A DNA stretch of 23,035 bases from Flemingiibacterium sp045636145 (lineage in GTDB: Bacteria > Bacillota > Clostridia > Oscillospirales > CAG-272): positions 1 through 23,035 of the forward strand of contig JAZTWV010000024.1 in assembly GCA_045636145.1 (NCBI GenBank), read 5' to 3'. This document shows positions 15,094-21,885 of the stretch, in pieces. A program made the position numbers and the translations under genes. How positions within the stretch are numbered: the first letter of the stretch is position 1; every line of letters begins with the position of its first letter. Below the pieces are notes generated by a model that worked only from the letters and a program-made list of their open reading frames with translations, ran no database searches and had not been told where the DNA came from.

Positions 15094-16422
15094 TTAGCCT
15101 TTAAGCTCGTATCTCCTCAGCTTTCCCTCACCTTTTTGAACAAGCAAGGTTTCCTCACACATTTCATTAAGCACTTTATATGCTTTGGTAGTTTTTATAC
15201 CAAACATTTCTTCGACTTTCTTTCTCGTAATTTCGCCGTTCTCTTTTACATATTCATACACCTGATTTTTGATTGTATCAATATCTGTCCGTCGAGGTTT
15301 TCTCTCTGTGTTCGTCCTCGTTTCCAAAACCGAGTACTCATTCTTATTATACAGCTTAACCAGAAAAGCACCTTCCGCAGATTGGAATACCGGAGACATA
15401 GAACTGTCGGCATAAAGTCTTTGTATTTTATCAATGCCGGTTCCGTAGCTTTCAACAAGATTCATTCTATAGAACACAGCCGCAAGATTGGGATTTCTCG
15501 ATTGGGATACTCCCATAAAAATTGCTTCCATAGATAATCCGGTGACAAGACCTCCGAGAGATGAAAACTCTATATGGTCATCAAACATATTAATGATCGT
15601 GCTTCCGTTGAATGAATAGTCACGGTGCATTATACTGTTAAGAAGCGCTTCTCGCAGTGCCTCCTCGGGATAATCGCGCACATCCTCACGCAAAAGCCCC
15701 TTGAAGCTTGCCTTCGTCTTATTATTCATATCAAGGTACTGATAAACATCGTTTAACTGTTTAAGCAGTGACCCTGAAAACTCTTTTCTGTCTCTGAACA
15801 AGGTTTTGTCTTTACCTTGGAAGATAGCAACCTTAATTGTATATGGGCATTGATCTGATAAAAGTAATGCAAGGTTGGTATAAAGCCCATCTGCACCTAT
15901 CAAGTGCAATGTCTTCATCTGAGCTTTTCCGCAATCTATCTTTCGCAAGGACATTTCATTTGTAAAGCTTTCAAACGTAAGTTCCTGAAGCAAACAGCGC
16001 CCTTCTTCGTAGGACTTGCCCGAAGTTTCAAGAATCATTTCTCTGATTCCGGCGACGCTTAAAGGTTGGCAGGCAGAACCTCTGCGAACGAACACTCCTT
16101 CGGGAGTCAATCCTCTTTCACGGATATAGTACGGTCTTTCAGAGCCTACTGCAATCGAGATCTTAATAACCGTTTTTTCTTCCATTGTAACAAGCTCTGC
16201 TTGAACAAACGGAACCACTTCCGGCAATATTCCATCCCGAATGATATTAGTAATTTTCAAGATCGTCTCATCGGGTTCATCTATACCAACTACGCTGCCG
16301 TCATCTCTTACTCCAACATAAATTGTACCGCCGTCGGTGTTTGCAAATGCAACTACCTCTCTGAGAATTGTTTTGGAATAAAGTTCTTTGAATTCAATAT
16401 CAATATTTTCTTGAAATCTCAT
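15094..16422 (-). CDS. AlbA/Schlafen-type regulator with RecG-like ATPase fold and winged helix
   Basis: 442 residues. The amino-terminal AlbA_2 (Schlafen AAA_4) domain is about residues 1-120: NIDIEFKELYSKTILREVVA, then FANTDGGTIYVGVRDDG and VFVRRGSACQPLS. A GHKL-like/HATPase_c_4 region is about residues 250-335: ALREALLNSIMHRDY, SSLGGL, ESYGTGIDKI. The carboxy terminus (about 375-440) is a winged helix (GEITRKKVEEMFGIKTTKAY). Proteins of this type act as putative transcriptional regulators in Firmicutes and are common on mobile elements. The start has GGAGG 6 nt upstream and its own promoter at 16476-16504, flanked by a long palindrome that may be its operator. It is the first gene inside the tRNA-Asn junction. 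Confidence 0.88.
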   Translation of the reverse strand: MRFQENIDIEFKELYSKTILREVVAFANTDGGTIYVGVRDDGSVVGIDEPDETILKITNIIRDGILPEVVPFVQAELVTMEEKTVIKISIAVGSERPYYIRERGLTPEGVFVRRGSACQPLSVAGIREMILETSGKSYEEGRCLLQELTFESFTNEMSLRKIDCGKAQMKTLHLIGADGLYTNLALLLSDQCPYTIKVAIFQGKDKTLFRDRKEFSGSLLKQLNDVYQYLDMNNKTKASFKGLLREDVRDYPEEALREALLNSIMHRDYSFNGSTIINMFDDHIEFSSLGGLVTGLSMEAIFMGVSQSRNPNLAAVFYRMNLVESYGTGIDKIQRLYADSSMSPVFQSAEGAFLVKLYNKNEYSVLETRTNTERKPRRTDIDTIKNQVYEYVKENGEITRKKVEEMFGIKTTKAYKVLNEMCEETLLVQKGEGKLRRYELKG

Positions 16423-16442
16423 ATTGCCTCCGTTTCACATTG

Positions 16443-16504
16443 CTTTCTTTCTCGTTCTTGTTCTTTCTTGCTTATATTATACATGAGAAAGAAAGAAAAG
16501 TCAA
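16443..16504 (-). promoter_or_regulatory. Promoter of the AlbA-type gene embedded in an 11-bp inverted repeat
   Basis: Minus-strand TTGACT (16499-16504), a 17-bp spacer and TATAAT (16476-16481). Perfect inverted repeat arms CTTTCTTTCTC (16443-16453) and GAGAAAGAAAG (16485-16495) bracket the -10 and the transcription start. The layout suggests a repressor operator, possibly autoregulatory (inference). Confidence 0.7.
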
Positions 16505-16574
16505 TATGCAAAGATAATTTTGTTTCTCAATAATCTTTGTCACACCGACTTTTCTATAAAAGTTCAATATTTCC

Positions 16575-18170
16575 TCACCCCGCCACAGTTTCCCCACACC
16601 ATTGCTCGCAGAACTGCCGATAGGTCATGTTCATCTCAAGCTTCACACGATAGCCCTTTCCTATCTCAACTCTGCTGAACAGTTGGCAGGCGATCATCTT
16701 CTTAACTTCAAGCGGAGCTTCCTCAAACTCCTCAGCCCAACTTTTGAATTGCTTGTACGCAGGTACAACGCTACGGCTCCACACTTTCTTCTGTGCATCC
16801 TCATCCTTGAGTTGTGCCAGGCGTTCTTCGTCCTCGGCAATCTTTGCCTTGACGCTGTTAAGCGCCTCCGCGAGATCTTCTTCGGTGTAGATGCTGTCAC
16901 CGCTTAATACCTTTGCAATCTCTTTACGAAGCATATCAAGCTGTTTGCGGTTCTTTTCAAGATCACATTCGAGCTTAGTCTGTGTACGATGGTTCTCTGC
17001 CATAAGTCTGCGGTATGTTGCCTGTATCTTTTCCTCCTGCGGACAACCGGATATATGGGAAAACATAATCATCATTACGCGGATAATCTCTTTGTCTATC
17101 TTCTCGGCGTTGTATGTACTTGCACCGTCGCAGTCGTTAAGTCCGCGGCTTCGGTGGTAACAAACATAACGTACATATTCGGTGTTGCTTGCATCTCCGT
17201 TACGTTTGGTGTAGCTTTCCTTGTATCTGCTTGTTGCAAGCCTGCATCCACAGTGCGCACAGAATACATTGCCGCTGAGTAACGCCTTGCCCTTGTTTGT
17301 CATAGCGATGGTACGTTTTTCATCTTCCTTATGTGCGCGTTGACGAAGTATCTCTTGTGCAAGTTCAAACTCCCGGTCATCTATGATCTGCAGAGCTTCG
17401 ATGCGGTTAGATATAGCATCGCCGTTTTTGATGAAGCCGCAGTACATTCTGTTCTTCAGTATTCGCAGTACATTCACACTTTGGAACTTTGCCCCACCAT
17501 GAGTACGGTAACCTGCGTTATTAAGATACTCCGCGATCTGATATGAGCCACATCCCTCGGTAACGGTCATCTTGAATATCTTGCGTACCGCCTCTGCTTC
17601 ATAAGGGTCCACTGCATAATCCCGCATCTCCTGCCCTTTTTTGTTCTTTCGTCCGTTATACACAAGCGTATATCCGAACGGTATGGGACCACCCGTGTAT
17701 AATCCATCCTCGGTCATCTGACCAAGCCTTGTCTTAACTCGTATTGATGTCTTTTCCGACTCTCCCGATGCCTGCCAAAATCGGATGTAATTCATCAGCT
17801 TGTCCACATGATTCTCGAACTTCTGCTGTCCCTCGTTTACTGACCACACTTCAATAGCATGGTCTGCGAACCATTTCAGGACGAACGGCGTTTCGTTTTC
17901 TATTCTTCCGAGACGGTCGAACATAAATACAAGAAGCACGTCAAATTCTTTCGCAAGTGCGGCTTCCTTAAGGTCTTGTATAGCATCGCGGTTCTCGGCT
18001 GAAACCTTGAAACCCGATATGCCTTTCTCCTCGAACTCCCGGTATATCTCCCATCCATCCTGGCGGTTTGCGAATTCATGGCAGGCAATACGCTGCATAG
18101 GAATATCGTCTTTGACTACATCAACTTGCTTTGCGGTAGATACGCGATACAGTGTATATACTCGTTTCAT
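16575..18170 (-). CDS. Large serine recombinase (TnpX/phage-integrase type)
   Basis: 531 residues. The catalytic domain opens MKRVYTLYRVSTAKQVD with nucleophile S11, and DVLLVFMFDRLGR carries the conserved arginine. A recombinase domain follows (about 150-290: GPIPFGYTLVYNGRKNKKG, GSYQIAEYLNNAGY). A zinc-ribbon domain has cysteines FCAHCGCRL and two later ones (YVCYH, LNDCDG). A coiled coil (about 385-455) precedes a final domain. These enzymes integrate and excise elements at att sites and may need a directionality factor. AAGGAGA supports the start. It is the only recombinase in the window and thus the best candidate for mobilising the island at the tRNA-Asn scar, although tRNA targets are more typical of tyrosine integrases. 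Confidence 0.93.
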   Translation of the reverse strand: MKRVYTLYRVSTAKQVDVVKDDIPMQRIACHEFANRQDGWEIYREFEEKGISGFKVSAENRDAIQDLKEAALAKEFDVLLVFMFDRLGRIENETPFVLKWFADHAIEVWSVNEGQQKFENHVDKLMNYIRFWQASGESEKTSIRVKTRLGQMTEDGLYTGGPIPFGYTLVYNGRKNKKGQEMRDYAVDPYEAEAVRKIFKMTVTEGCGSYQIAEYLNNAGYRTHGGAKFQSVNVLRILKNRMYCGFIKNGDAISNRIEALQIIDDREFELAQEILRQRAHKEDEKRTIAMTNKGKALLSGNVFCAHCGCRLATSRYKESYTKRNGDASNTEYVRYVCYHRSRGLNDCDGASTYNAEKIDKEIIRVMMIMFSHISGCPQEEKIQATYRRLMAENHRTQTKLECDLEKNRKQLDMLRKEIAKVLSGDSIYTEEDLAEALNSVKAKIAEDEERLAQLKDEDAQKKVWSRSVVPAYKQFKSWAEEFEEAPLEVKKMIACQLFSRVEIGKGYRVKLEMNMTYRQFCEQWCGETVAG

Positions 18171-18263
18171 TTTGTCTTCTCCTTCATTTTACATATATGC
18201 CCTTTTCGGGTTCAGACATTGTACCACAGCTCAGTCATTCTTGCAAGGATGTCGATTCAGATG

Positions 18264-18458
18264 TTATACACTACCACGCAGTCGCTGTTCATAGGCATTT
18301 GTAAGAAGCTCAAGAATGGCACTTCGAATATCACTATGCGACTCCGATTCACAAAACGATACACTAATTGCGACACCGTTGTTTTTCACATCCGGGAAAA
18401 TGGGCTCTCGATTACAACTATGGTTATTTGTAGAATCAGTAACAGCTTTGCCGTTCAT
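18264..18458 (-). CDS. Small 64-residue protein between MazF-like toxin and recombinase (TnpW-like?)
   Basis: It starts at the ATG at 18458, supported by GGAGGGAGA just upstream; a longer in-frame reading to 18572 lacks a ribosome binding site and lies within the toxin gene. The protein begins MNGKAVTDSTNNHSC and has a beta strand followed by an amphipathic helix (VAISVSFCESES, then IRSAILELLTNAYEQRL). This resembles the small proteins (such as TnpW) encoded beside large serine recombinases on Clostridial elements; similarity is judged by eye only. It overlaps the upstream toxin gene by 23 bp and ends 93 bp before the recombinase gene. An antitoxin role cannot be excluded. Confidence 0.65.
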   Translation of the reverse strand: MNGKAVTDSTNNHSCNREPIFPDVKNNGVAISVSFCESESHSDIRSAILELLTNAYEQRLRGSV

Positions 18459-18816
18459 AATCTCCCTCCGATATATTTTCCATTCCAAGACTCGCCGCAA
18501 GTGCAAGATCAATCTCGCGCATCTTCGCAGGTGATAGTGTGCATATATAATCGAGCAATCTGCTCTTATCAATAGTGCGTACCTGTTCGAGCATTACTAC
18601 AGATTCGTGTGGGAAGTCATCGTGGCGCAGTTTGACCGGAACGTGGGTTGGCATATGCGCCTTCTTCTTTCGCGTTGTAACGCTCGCTATGACCGTTGTG
18701 GAGTACCTGTTACCTGTGTCATTCTGAATGATGACCACCGGTCTGAATCCGCCCTGCTCGGAGCCGATAATGGGATCGAGCATCGCATAGTAAACATCGC
18801 CTCTTTTGATTATCAC
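18436..18816 (-). CDS. MazF/PemK-family toxin-like protein
   Basis: 126 residues from the GTG at 18816, which has AAGGAG at the right distance; an in-frame TTG at 18834 would include the ribosome binding site. Family features: IIKRGDVYYAMLDPIIGSEQ, GGFRPVVIIQND, the strand TVIASVTTR, and HVPVKL followed by ESVVMLEQVRTIDKSRL. MazF proteins are sequence-specific mRNA endoribonucleases. No MazE-type antitoxin gene lies upstream; only the overlapping 64-residue gene downstream could fill that role. Placement directly before a serine recombinase is typical of Clostridial mobile elements. Confidence 0.87.
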   Translation of the reverse strand: MIIKRGDVYYAMLDPIIGSEQGGFRPVVIIQNDTGNRYSTTVIASVTTRKKKAHMPTHVPVKLRHDDFPHESVVMLEQVRTIDKSRLLDYICTLSPAKMREIDLALAASLGMENISEGDYERQSCY

Positions 18817-18848
18817 TTCATTTCTCCTTTCCAAATTTTGATATGTAA

Positions 18849-19136
18849 GACCGTGGCACAGTTCACCTATGCCACGGTCGAAGTTTTGTTATTTATCTTT
18901 GTGTTCTCGCATCCGACAGACGGATGACAGCTAATCATCCTCATGGGAGTTTCACCCCAACTGTGGTTCTCACAGAGCCCTCCGCCATGCTTGCGACGGC
19001 TCACGGTTCTGACCGCTTCAACGCTCGAGCATCGGAAGAAGGAAGTATCATTATTCTCGCTGTCTGTCATGGCGTTCCGAGAATAGCAATTTCTCGGTCG
19101 ATAGCGCGAGGAGAGAGCCGCTTTTTATTAACGGCT
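18849..19136 (-). ncRNA. Hairpin-rich region upstream of the toxin gene, candidate structured RNA
   Basis: About 290 nt with many perfect stems: GACCGTGGCA/TGCCACGGTC (18849-18879), CATCCG/CGGATG (18910-18926), CTGTG/CACAG (18961-18975), GAGCC/GGCTC (18975-19002), CCGAGAA/TTCTCGG (19077-19097) and AGCCG/CGGCT (19116-19136). It lies between the 36-codon frame and mazF, both on the minus strand, so it would be a long leader. A 67-codon frame (18867-19070) crosses it but has no ribosome binding site and odd composition. I recognise no known RNA family. Confidence 0.45.
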
Positions 19137-19148
19137 TGTCCTCACCTA

Positions 19149-19259
19149 TCAGTCGCTTGCCGGTTCATCACCCTGCAACAGCGGTAACGTATCTGTACGG
19201 ATGTATTCGGTTTTCAATGAGCAAAGGAACTCATACACGTTCAGAACCGCGTATTTCAT
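19149..19259 (-). CDS. Candidate 36-residue small protein
   Basis: ATG at 19259 preceded by GGGTGAAGGGACA, which contains a usable ribosome binding site; TGA at 19149. The sequence begins MKYAVLNVYEFLCSLKTEYI and ends GDEPASD, amphipathic then acidic. It is on the same strand as the toxin, 64-residue and recombinase genes, between the sigma-like gene (46 bp upstream) and the hairpin-rich region. Function unknown. Small proteins of this kind are frequent on Clostridial elements. Confidence 0.5.
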   Translation of the reverse strand: MKYAVLNVYEFLCSLKTEYIRTDTLPLLQGDEPASD

Positions 19260-19304
19260 TGTCCCTTCACCCATATAGATTTTAGAAAATCACTTTCCAG
19301 GTTT

Positions 19305-19865
19305 TTAACAATTCCTCCGAAAATAATTTTTGATTTTTTCATCGGCAAGCTGTAAGCTCTCCCAAACTGCGTTTATACATACTCCTTCGTCGTTTGCAAT
19401 TTGCTTTAACGAGCGCTTATTATAATGGTACTTGATAAAACGCCACAGTTGCTTTTTAGTAAGTTTCGCATTGCGAAGCTGAAAATACATACGGCTAAAC
19501 GTATCATCTTTGGAAATGACAGTATGAGCAGATATGTATTCTTCTTCAACAGACGGTCTGCTTGTTTCGATGTTGTCGCCGATAGCATCATACGAAACAT
19601 TGCGATATGTATTACGTTGTTCACTGTTAAAATCCGCGGTTGTTGTGTCTGTCAATTCTTTTTTCATTGCGGCAAATTGCTTTAAAGTCATTTCCGATGA
19701 TGTAAGTGTGCGTGAACTTACAGTTGACTCTGTTTCGGGATCAATGATAAGCTCAAAAAGTGTGCCATTTTCCCGTTTTATGAGTAAAACCTCACCATTA
19801 TGTACATATGCAATAGTATTATCATCTTTTTGATAGCGCTTCATAAGAGCAAGCTGTTTATCCAT
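19305..19865 (-). CDS. Sigma-70 region 4-like regulator of the mobile element
   Basis: 186 residues. The carboxy-terminal 60 residues (LTKKQLWRFIKYHY, then SLKQIANDEGVCINAVWESL) form a sigma-region-4-type helix-turn-helix. The first 45 residues (AYVHNGEVLLIKRENGTLF) look like a small beta domain, and the middle is low in structure. No region 2 is visible, so it is more likely a regulator or partner factor than a complete sigma factor. Such proteins are common in Clostridial conjugative elements. The ATG at 19865 has AAGGAGA 9 nt upstream, but this Shine-Dalgarno is inside a long inverted repeat (see 19869-19919), suggesting control of translation. Confidence 0.75.
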   Translation of the reverse strand: MDKQLALMKRYQKDDNTIAYVHNGEVLLIKRENGTLFELIIDPETESTVSSRTLTSSEMTLKQFAAMKKELTDTTTADFNSEQRNTYRNVSYDAIGDNIETSRPSVEEEYISAHTVISKDDTFSRMYFQLRNAKLTKKQLWRFIKYHYNKRSLKQIANDEGVCINAVWESLQLADEKIKNYFRRNC

Positions 19866-19868
19866 TTT

Positions 19869-19919
19869 ATAATCTCCTTAATTTTGAATTTTTGTAGTTG
19901 ATTCAAAATCGGAGATTAT
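19869..19919 (-). promoter_or_regulatory. Inverted repeat masking the Shine-Dalgarno of the sigma-like gene
   Basis: Plus-strand arms ATAATCTCC (19869-19877) plus ATTTTGAAT (19881-19889) pair with ATTCAAAAT (19901-19909) plus GGAGATTAT (19911-19919): 18 perfect base pairs, one asymmetric bulge and an 11-nt loop. In the minus transcript the 3' arm is the Shine-Dalgarno, ending 3 nt before the ATG. Confidence 0.75.
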
Positions 19920-19955
19920 GGATATTTCGCTATGTAAGTTTGCCAATACAAACAC

Positions 19956-19988
19956 AAAAAAATGCTTGACCGAATAATTCGGTCAAGC
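19956..19988 (-). terminator. Minus-strand terminator upstream of the sigma-like gene
   Basis: The perfect 11-bp stem GCTTGACCGAA/TTCGGTCAAGC (19964-19988) with a 3-nt loop is followed on the minus strand by AT7. Confidence 0.85.
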
Positions 19989-20163
19989 GTATTCAAATAA
20001 TATATGTACTGTAGTGCATATTTGTTGGCACACTTACTTACGGTTGTGCAATAAAATTCAGTTGTGAATTTTGAAACTTATCTGCTATTCTGCATCCCCC
20101 TTCCGCCGCATGATGTAACGCAATTCATGTAAAAGGCGTACTGCGGTGAATTTACAATTAACA
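19956..20163 (-). ncRNA. Candidate ~200-nt structured RNA divergent from the XRE gene
   Basis: A minus-strand promoter at 20170-20199 and the terminator at 19956-19988 define a unit without a supported gene. It contains two more perfect or near-perfect hairpins: AAAATTCA/TGAATTTT (20053-20072) and ATATGTAC/GTGCATAT (20002-20021). The longest frames are below 20 codons and lack ribosome binding sites. It could be a regulatory RNA of the element or a terminated leader of the sigma-like gene. Confidence 0.45.
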
Positions 20164-20179
20164 ACATGTATTGTAAAAT
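20151..20179 (+). promoter_or_regulatory. Promoter and probable operator of the XRE gene
   Basis: TTTACA (20151-20156), a 17-bp spacer and TAAAAT (20174-20179). The perfect inverted repeat TTTACAAT (20151-20158) and ATTGTAAA (20170-20177) covers -35 and -10, as expected for autorepression. Confidence 0.7.
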
Positions 20180-20199
20180 ATATATGAGGTGAATTGCAA
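20170..20199 (-). promoter_or_regulatory. Divergent minus-strand promoter overlapping the XRE operator
   Basis: Minus-strand TTGCAA (20194-20199), an 18-bp spacer and TACAAT (20170-20175). The -10 falls in the right arm of the XRE operator, so both directions could be controlled together. Confidence 0.45.
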
Positions 20200-20549
20200 T
20201 GAACGAACACTCTTATGCTTTAGGCGATGCAATGAAGCGCGCTCGCGTCAGACTCGACATGACACAAAGCGAAGTAGCCGAAGCAGCAAATGTGGATGTA
20301 CGTACCGTGCTGAATATAGAAAATAATCGAGGCAACCCGAAATTTCAAGTTTTGAACTCGCTTATAAAAGCCCTCAATATTGACGCCAGAGAAATATTCA
20401 ATCCCAAAATGCATAGAGAATCCTCGGATTTATACAGACTTCGTACGTTAATAGACAGCTGCAGCGATGAGGAAGCCGCCGTGCTTATTCCATGTATAGA
20501 ATCAATACTTGATGTTATGCGAAGTAATGCTTCATCAACCATAGAATAA
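20199..20549 (+). CDS. XRE-family helix-turn-helix repressor
   Basis: 116 residues. The XRE domain spans about residues 8-66: ALGDAMKRARVRLDMTQSEV, then AEAANVDVRTVLNIENNRGN and PKFQVLNSLIKALNIDAREI. The carboxy-terminal 45 residues are acidic and helical and may dimerise. GAGGTGA lies 7 nt before the ATG at 20199. It is divergent from the minus-strand island genes and has a palindrome over its own promoter, the usual layout of an element-control repressor. Confidence 0.88.
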   Translation: MNEHSYALGDAMKRARVRLDMTQSEVAEAANVDVRTVLNIENNRGNPKFQVLNSLIKALNIDAREIFNPKMHRESSDLYRLRTLIDSCSDEEAAVLIPCIESILDVMRSNASSTIE

Positions 20550-20573
20550 AGGCTCGTTCACAGCGATGCTCGG

Positions 20574-21047
20574 TCAGTTCGATATGCTCACTTTCGATAT
20601 CTCATTTATTAATAATAGGGCGCCCTCCTTCTCGAATTCCTCAAATAACAAATTTCGTTCCTCAAAAGAGTCCACCCATTCCTTTATGACACCTCTTTGA
20701 AAAGCAGCAATATACAAGCATAGAAATTCAGATACACACGGACATGGTAACGGTTTTGCGGAACGAAGAAATAACTTTGAACAGTTTTTGGGATCACACC
20801 TCCACAGATCATTCACTGCATATCGCAATGAACGTTCAATTACGCCGTATGAACAGTTTTCTTGTTTAGCCATATAGTGATACAAGTAACCTATCGGCAA
20901 TTCAACGATTGTTTCGTGTTCCAATATGTACTCAATTGCACTTTTCAAGCGTCTTGCGGATTTACTCCATTTTATTGCCCCTAAATGCAACAAGGATAAA
21001 TGAATATATTGCCGCGCTTCGATCTGTAGTTGGACTGCGTTTTTCAT
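20574..21047 (-). CDS. Stand-alone Spo0A C-terminal-domain-like DNA-binding protein
   Basis: 157 residues from the ATG at 21047 (MKNAVQLQIEARQYIHLSLL), which has GGAGG 11 nt upstream; an in-frame TTG at 21089 would include the ribosome binding site. Residues about 18-95 follow the Spo0A effector domain: HLGAIKWSKSARRLKSAIEY, the segment ELPIGYLYHYMAKQ in place of Spo0A LYPTIAKKY, and SYGVIERSLRYAVNDLWR in place of TPSRVERAIRHAIEVAW. There is no receiver domain, so phosphorylation control is absent. The carboxy-terminal 60 residues are of unknown type. It is convergent with the XRE gene. Assignment rests on recognition by eye of this pattern. Confidence 0.72.
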   Translation of the reverse strand: MKNAVQLQIEARQYIHLSLLHLGAIKWSKSARRLKSAIEYILEHETIVELPIGYLYHYMAKQENCSYGVIERSLRYAVNDLWRCDPKNCSKLFLRSAKPLPCPCVSEFLCLYIAAFQRGVIKEWVDSFEERNLLFEEFEKEGALLLINEISKVSISN

Positions 21048-21208
21048 TCTATATAATACCTCCTTTAGTTGAACAAAAAGATTATACAACCCTTACAGAG
21101 ATATCTATGATTTCAGACGCATTCCGACACAGTTCGGATATATTATTGATATAAATTTATTGTTTTTTTGTTTAACCTTTGTGTAGAAACCATATTTGCT
21201 TGCAAAAT

Positions 21209-21244
21209 AAAGCCTGCTTCATATACTTGGTTGAAGCAGGCTTT
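21209..21244. terminator. Terminator behind the KTR gene
   Basis: The perfect 12-bp stem AAAGCCTGCTTC/GAAGCAGGCTTT (21209-21220 and 21233-21244), 16 bp after the KTR stop on the minus strand, is followed there by ATTTT. Confidence 0.8.
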
Positions 21245-21259
21245 ACTTGTGCTTGTTTA

Positions 21260-21448
21260 CTATAATTCGTTTCGTGCCGCTACAACAACCAATCTCAGAT
21301 TAACGATATTTACAAGTATCTCGCGTTTACATCTGTGACAATATAACGGGAAATTAACAAGCGTAGTTGATGGCAAAACTTTTATGCGTGTTCGCCCGCG
21401 ACAAAATGGGCAGTTGACCCACCGCGACTCTTCTGTAAAGTATGACAT
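21260..21448 (-). CDS. Cysteine-rich KTR protein (conjugative-element zinc-ribbon protein)
   Basis: 62 residues with two CxxC knuckles: VNCPFCRGRTRIKVL and FPLYCHRCKREILVNI. This is the Cys_rich_KTR family pattern (WxxCPxCxxKTRxKI...NFPLYCPKCK), a small predicted zinc protein common on Tn916-like conjugative elements of Firmicutes, of unknown function. GAGGTGA lies 4 nt before the ATG. It is monocistronic with a terminator directly behind. Its presence supports a mobile-element origin for this part of the window. Confidence 0.88.
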   Translation of the reverse strand: MSYFTEESRWVNCPFCRGRTRIKVLPSTTLVNFPLYCHRCKREILVNIVNLRLVVVAARNEL

Positions 21449-21604
21449 GGTTCACCTCATTATCAGTGGGTATGGATCCGTGCTCTGCGTCTTGCGTCTG
21501 GCTTAGGATTGATATTTAAGTAATTATTTTCGAAAAACTCCCTTCACTTATATAACGAAAACATAACTTGAAATCTCGCTCAGCATTAGTACAATCATGA
21601 ATAA

Positions 21605-21812
21605 ACGCATAAAACGACAGCACGCCGTCCACACATTAAATGTGAGGGCGGTGCGCTGTCGTTTGTTTTTATCAGGGGGATTCTTGTAACTGTTTTCTAA
21701 TGCATAACCGACTTACGGTAGTTTCCGAAAGTCGGTTATGTCTATCGTATTCAAAGGACTTGAATATCCCACCGTTTCTCTTTTCCTCTACGATATTACC
21801 AAGCTCGTTGTA
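21605..21812 (-). ncRNA. Candidate small RNA transcribed through the YD-repeat remnant
   Basis: A perfect consensus promoter (21819-21847) and the terminator at 21612-21664 define a transcript of about 200 nt. It carries a 12-bp perfect hairpin CATAACCGACTT/AAGTCGGTTATG (21703-21714, 21729-21740). The only frame with a plausible ribosome binding site is about 19 codons. Whether this is a functional RNA or transcription of debris is open. Confidence 0.35.
21612..21664 (-). terminator. Terminator downstream of the YD-repeat remnant
   Basis: The arms AAACGACAGC (21612-21621) and GCTGTCGTTT (21655-21664) enclose a further stem CACATT/AATGTG. On the minus strand the final arm ends in TTTT. The DNA between this and the KTR gene (21449-21611) shows no other gene. 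Confidence 0.75.
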
Positions 21813-21884
21813 TCTATAATTATACACTACGTCCGAGCAGTTGTCAATAACCTTTGTCAGCTTGCCAAGTTTGTCCGTATGTAC
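21672..21884 (-). pseudogene. YD-repeat (Rhs-type) protein remnant
   Basis: On the minus strand the reading DKLGKLTKVID, then VVYNYRYNELGNIVEEKRN and FKSFEYDRHNRLSETT, is a clear pair of YD repeats as in Rhs/wall-associated proteins. It ends at 21672 after an unrelated tail. There is no start codon: the same frame upstream runs through the terminator of the LRR gene. It is therefore a fragment of a formerly much larger gene. Confidence 0.6.
21819..21847 (-). promoter_or_regulatory. Perfect consensus sigma-A promoter inside the YD-repeat remnant
   Basis: Minus-strand TTGACA (21842-21847), exactly 17 bp, TATAAT (21819-21824). Confidence 0.65.
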
Positions 21885-21885
21885 A

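Noticed and set aside
18867..19070. 67-codon minus-strand frame between the 36-residue frame and mazF
   Set aside because: No ribosome binding site, unusual composition, and most of it folds into hairpins; described as a possible structured RNA instead.
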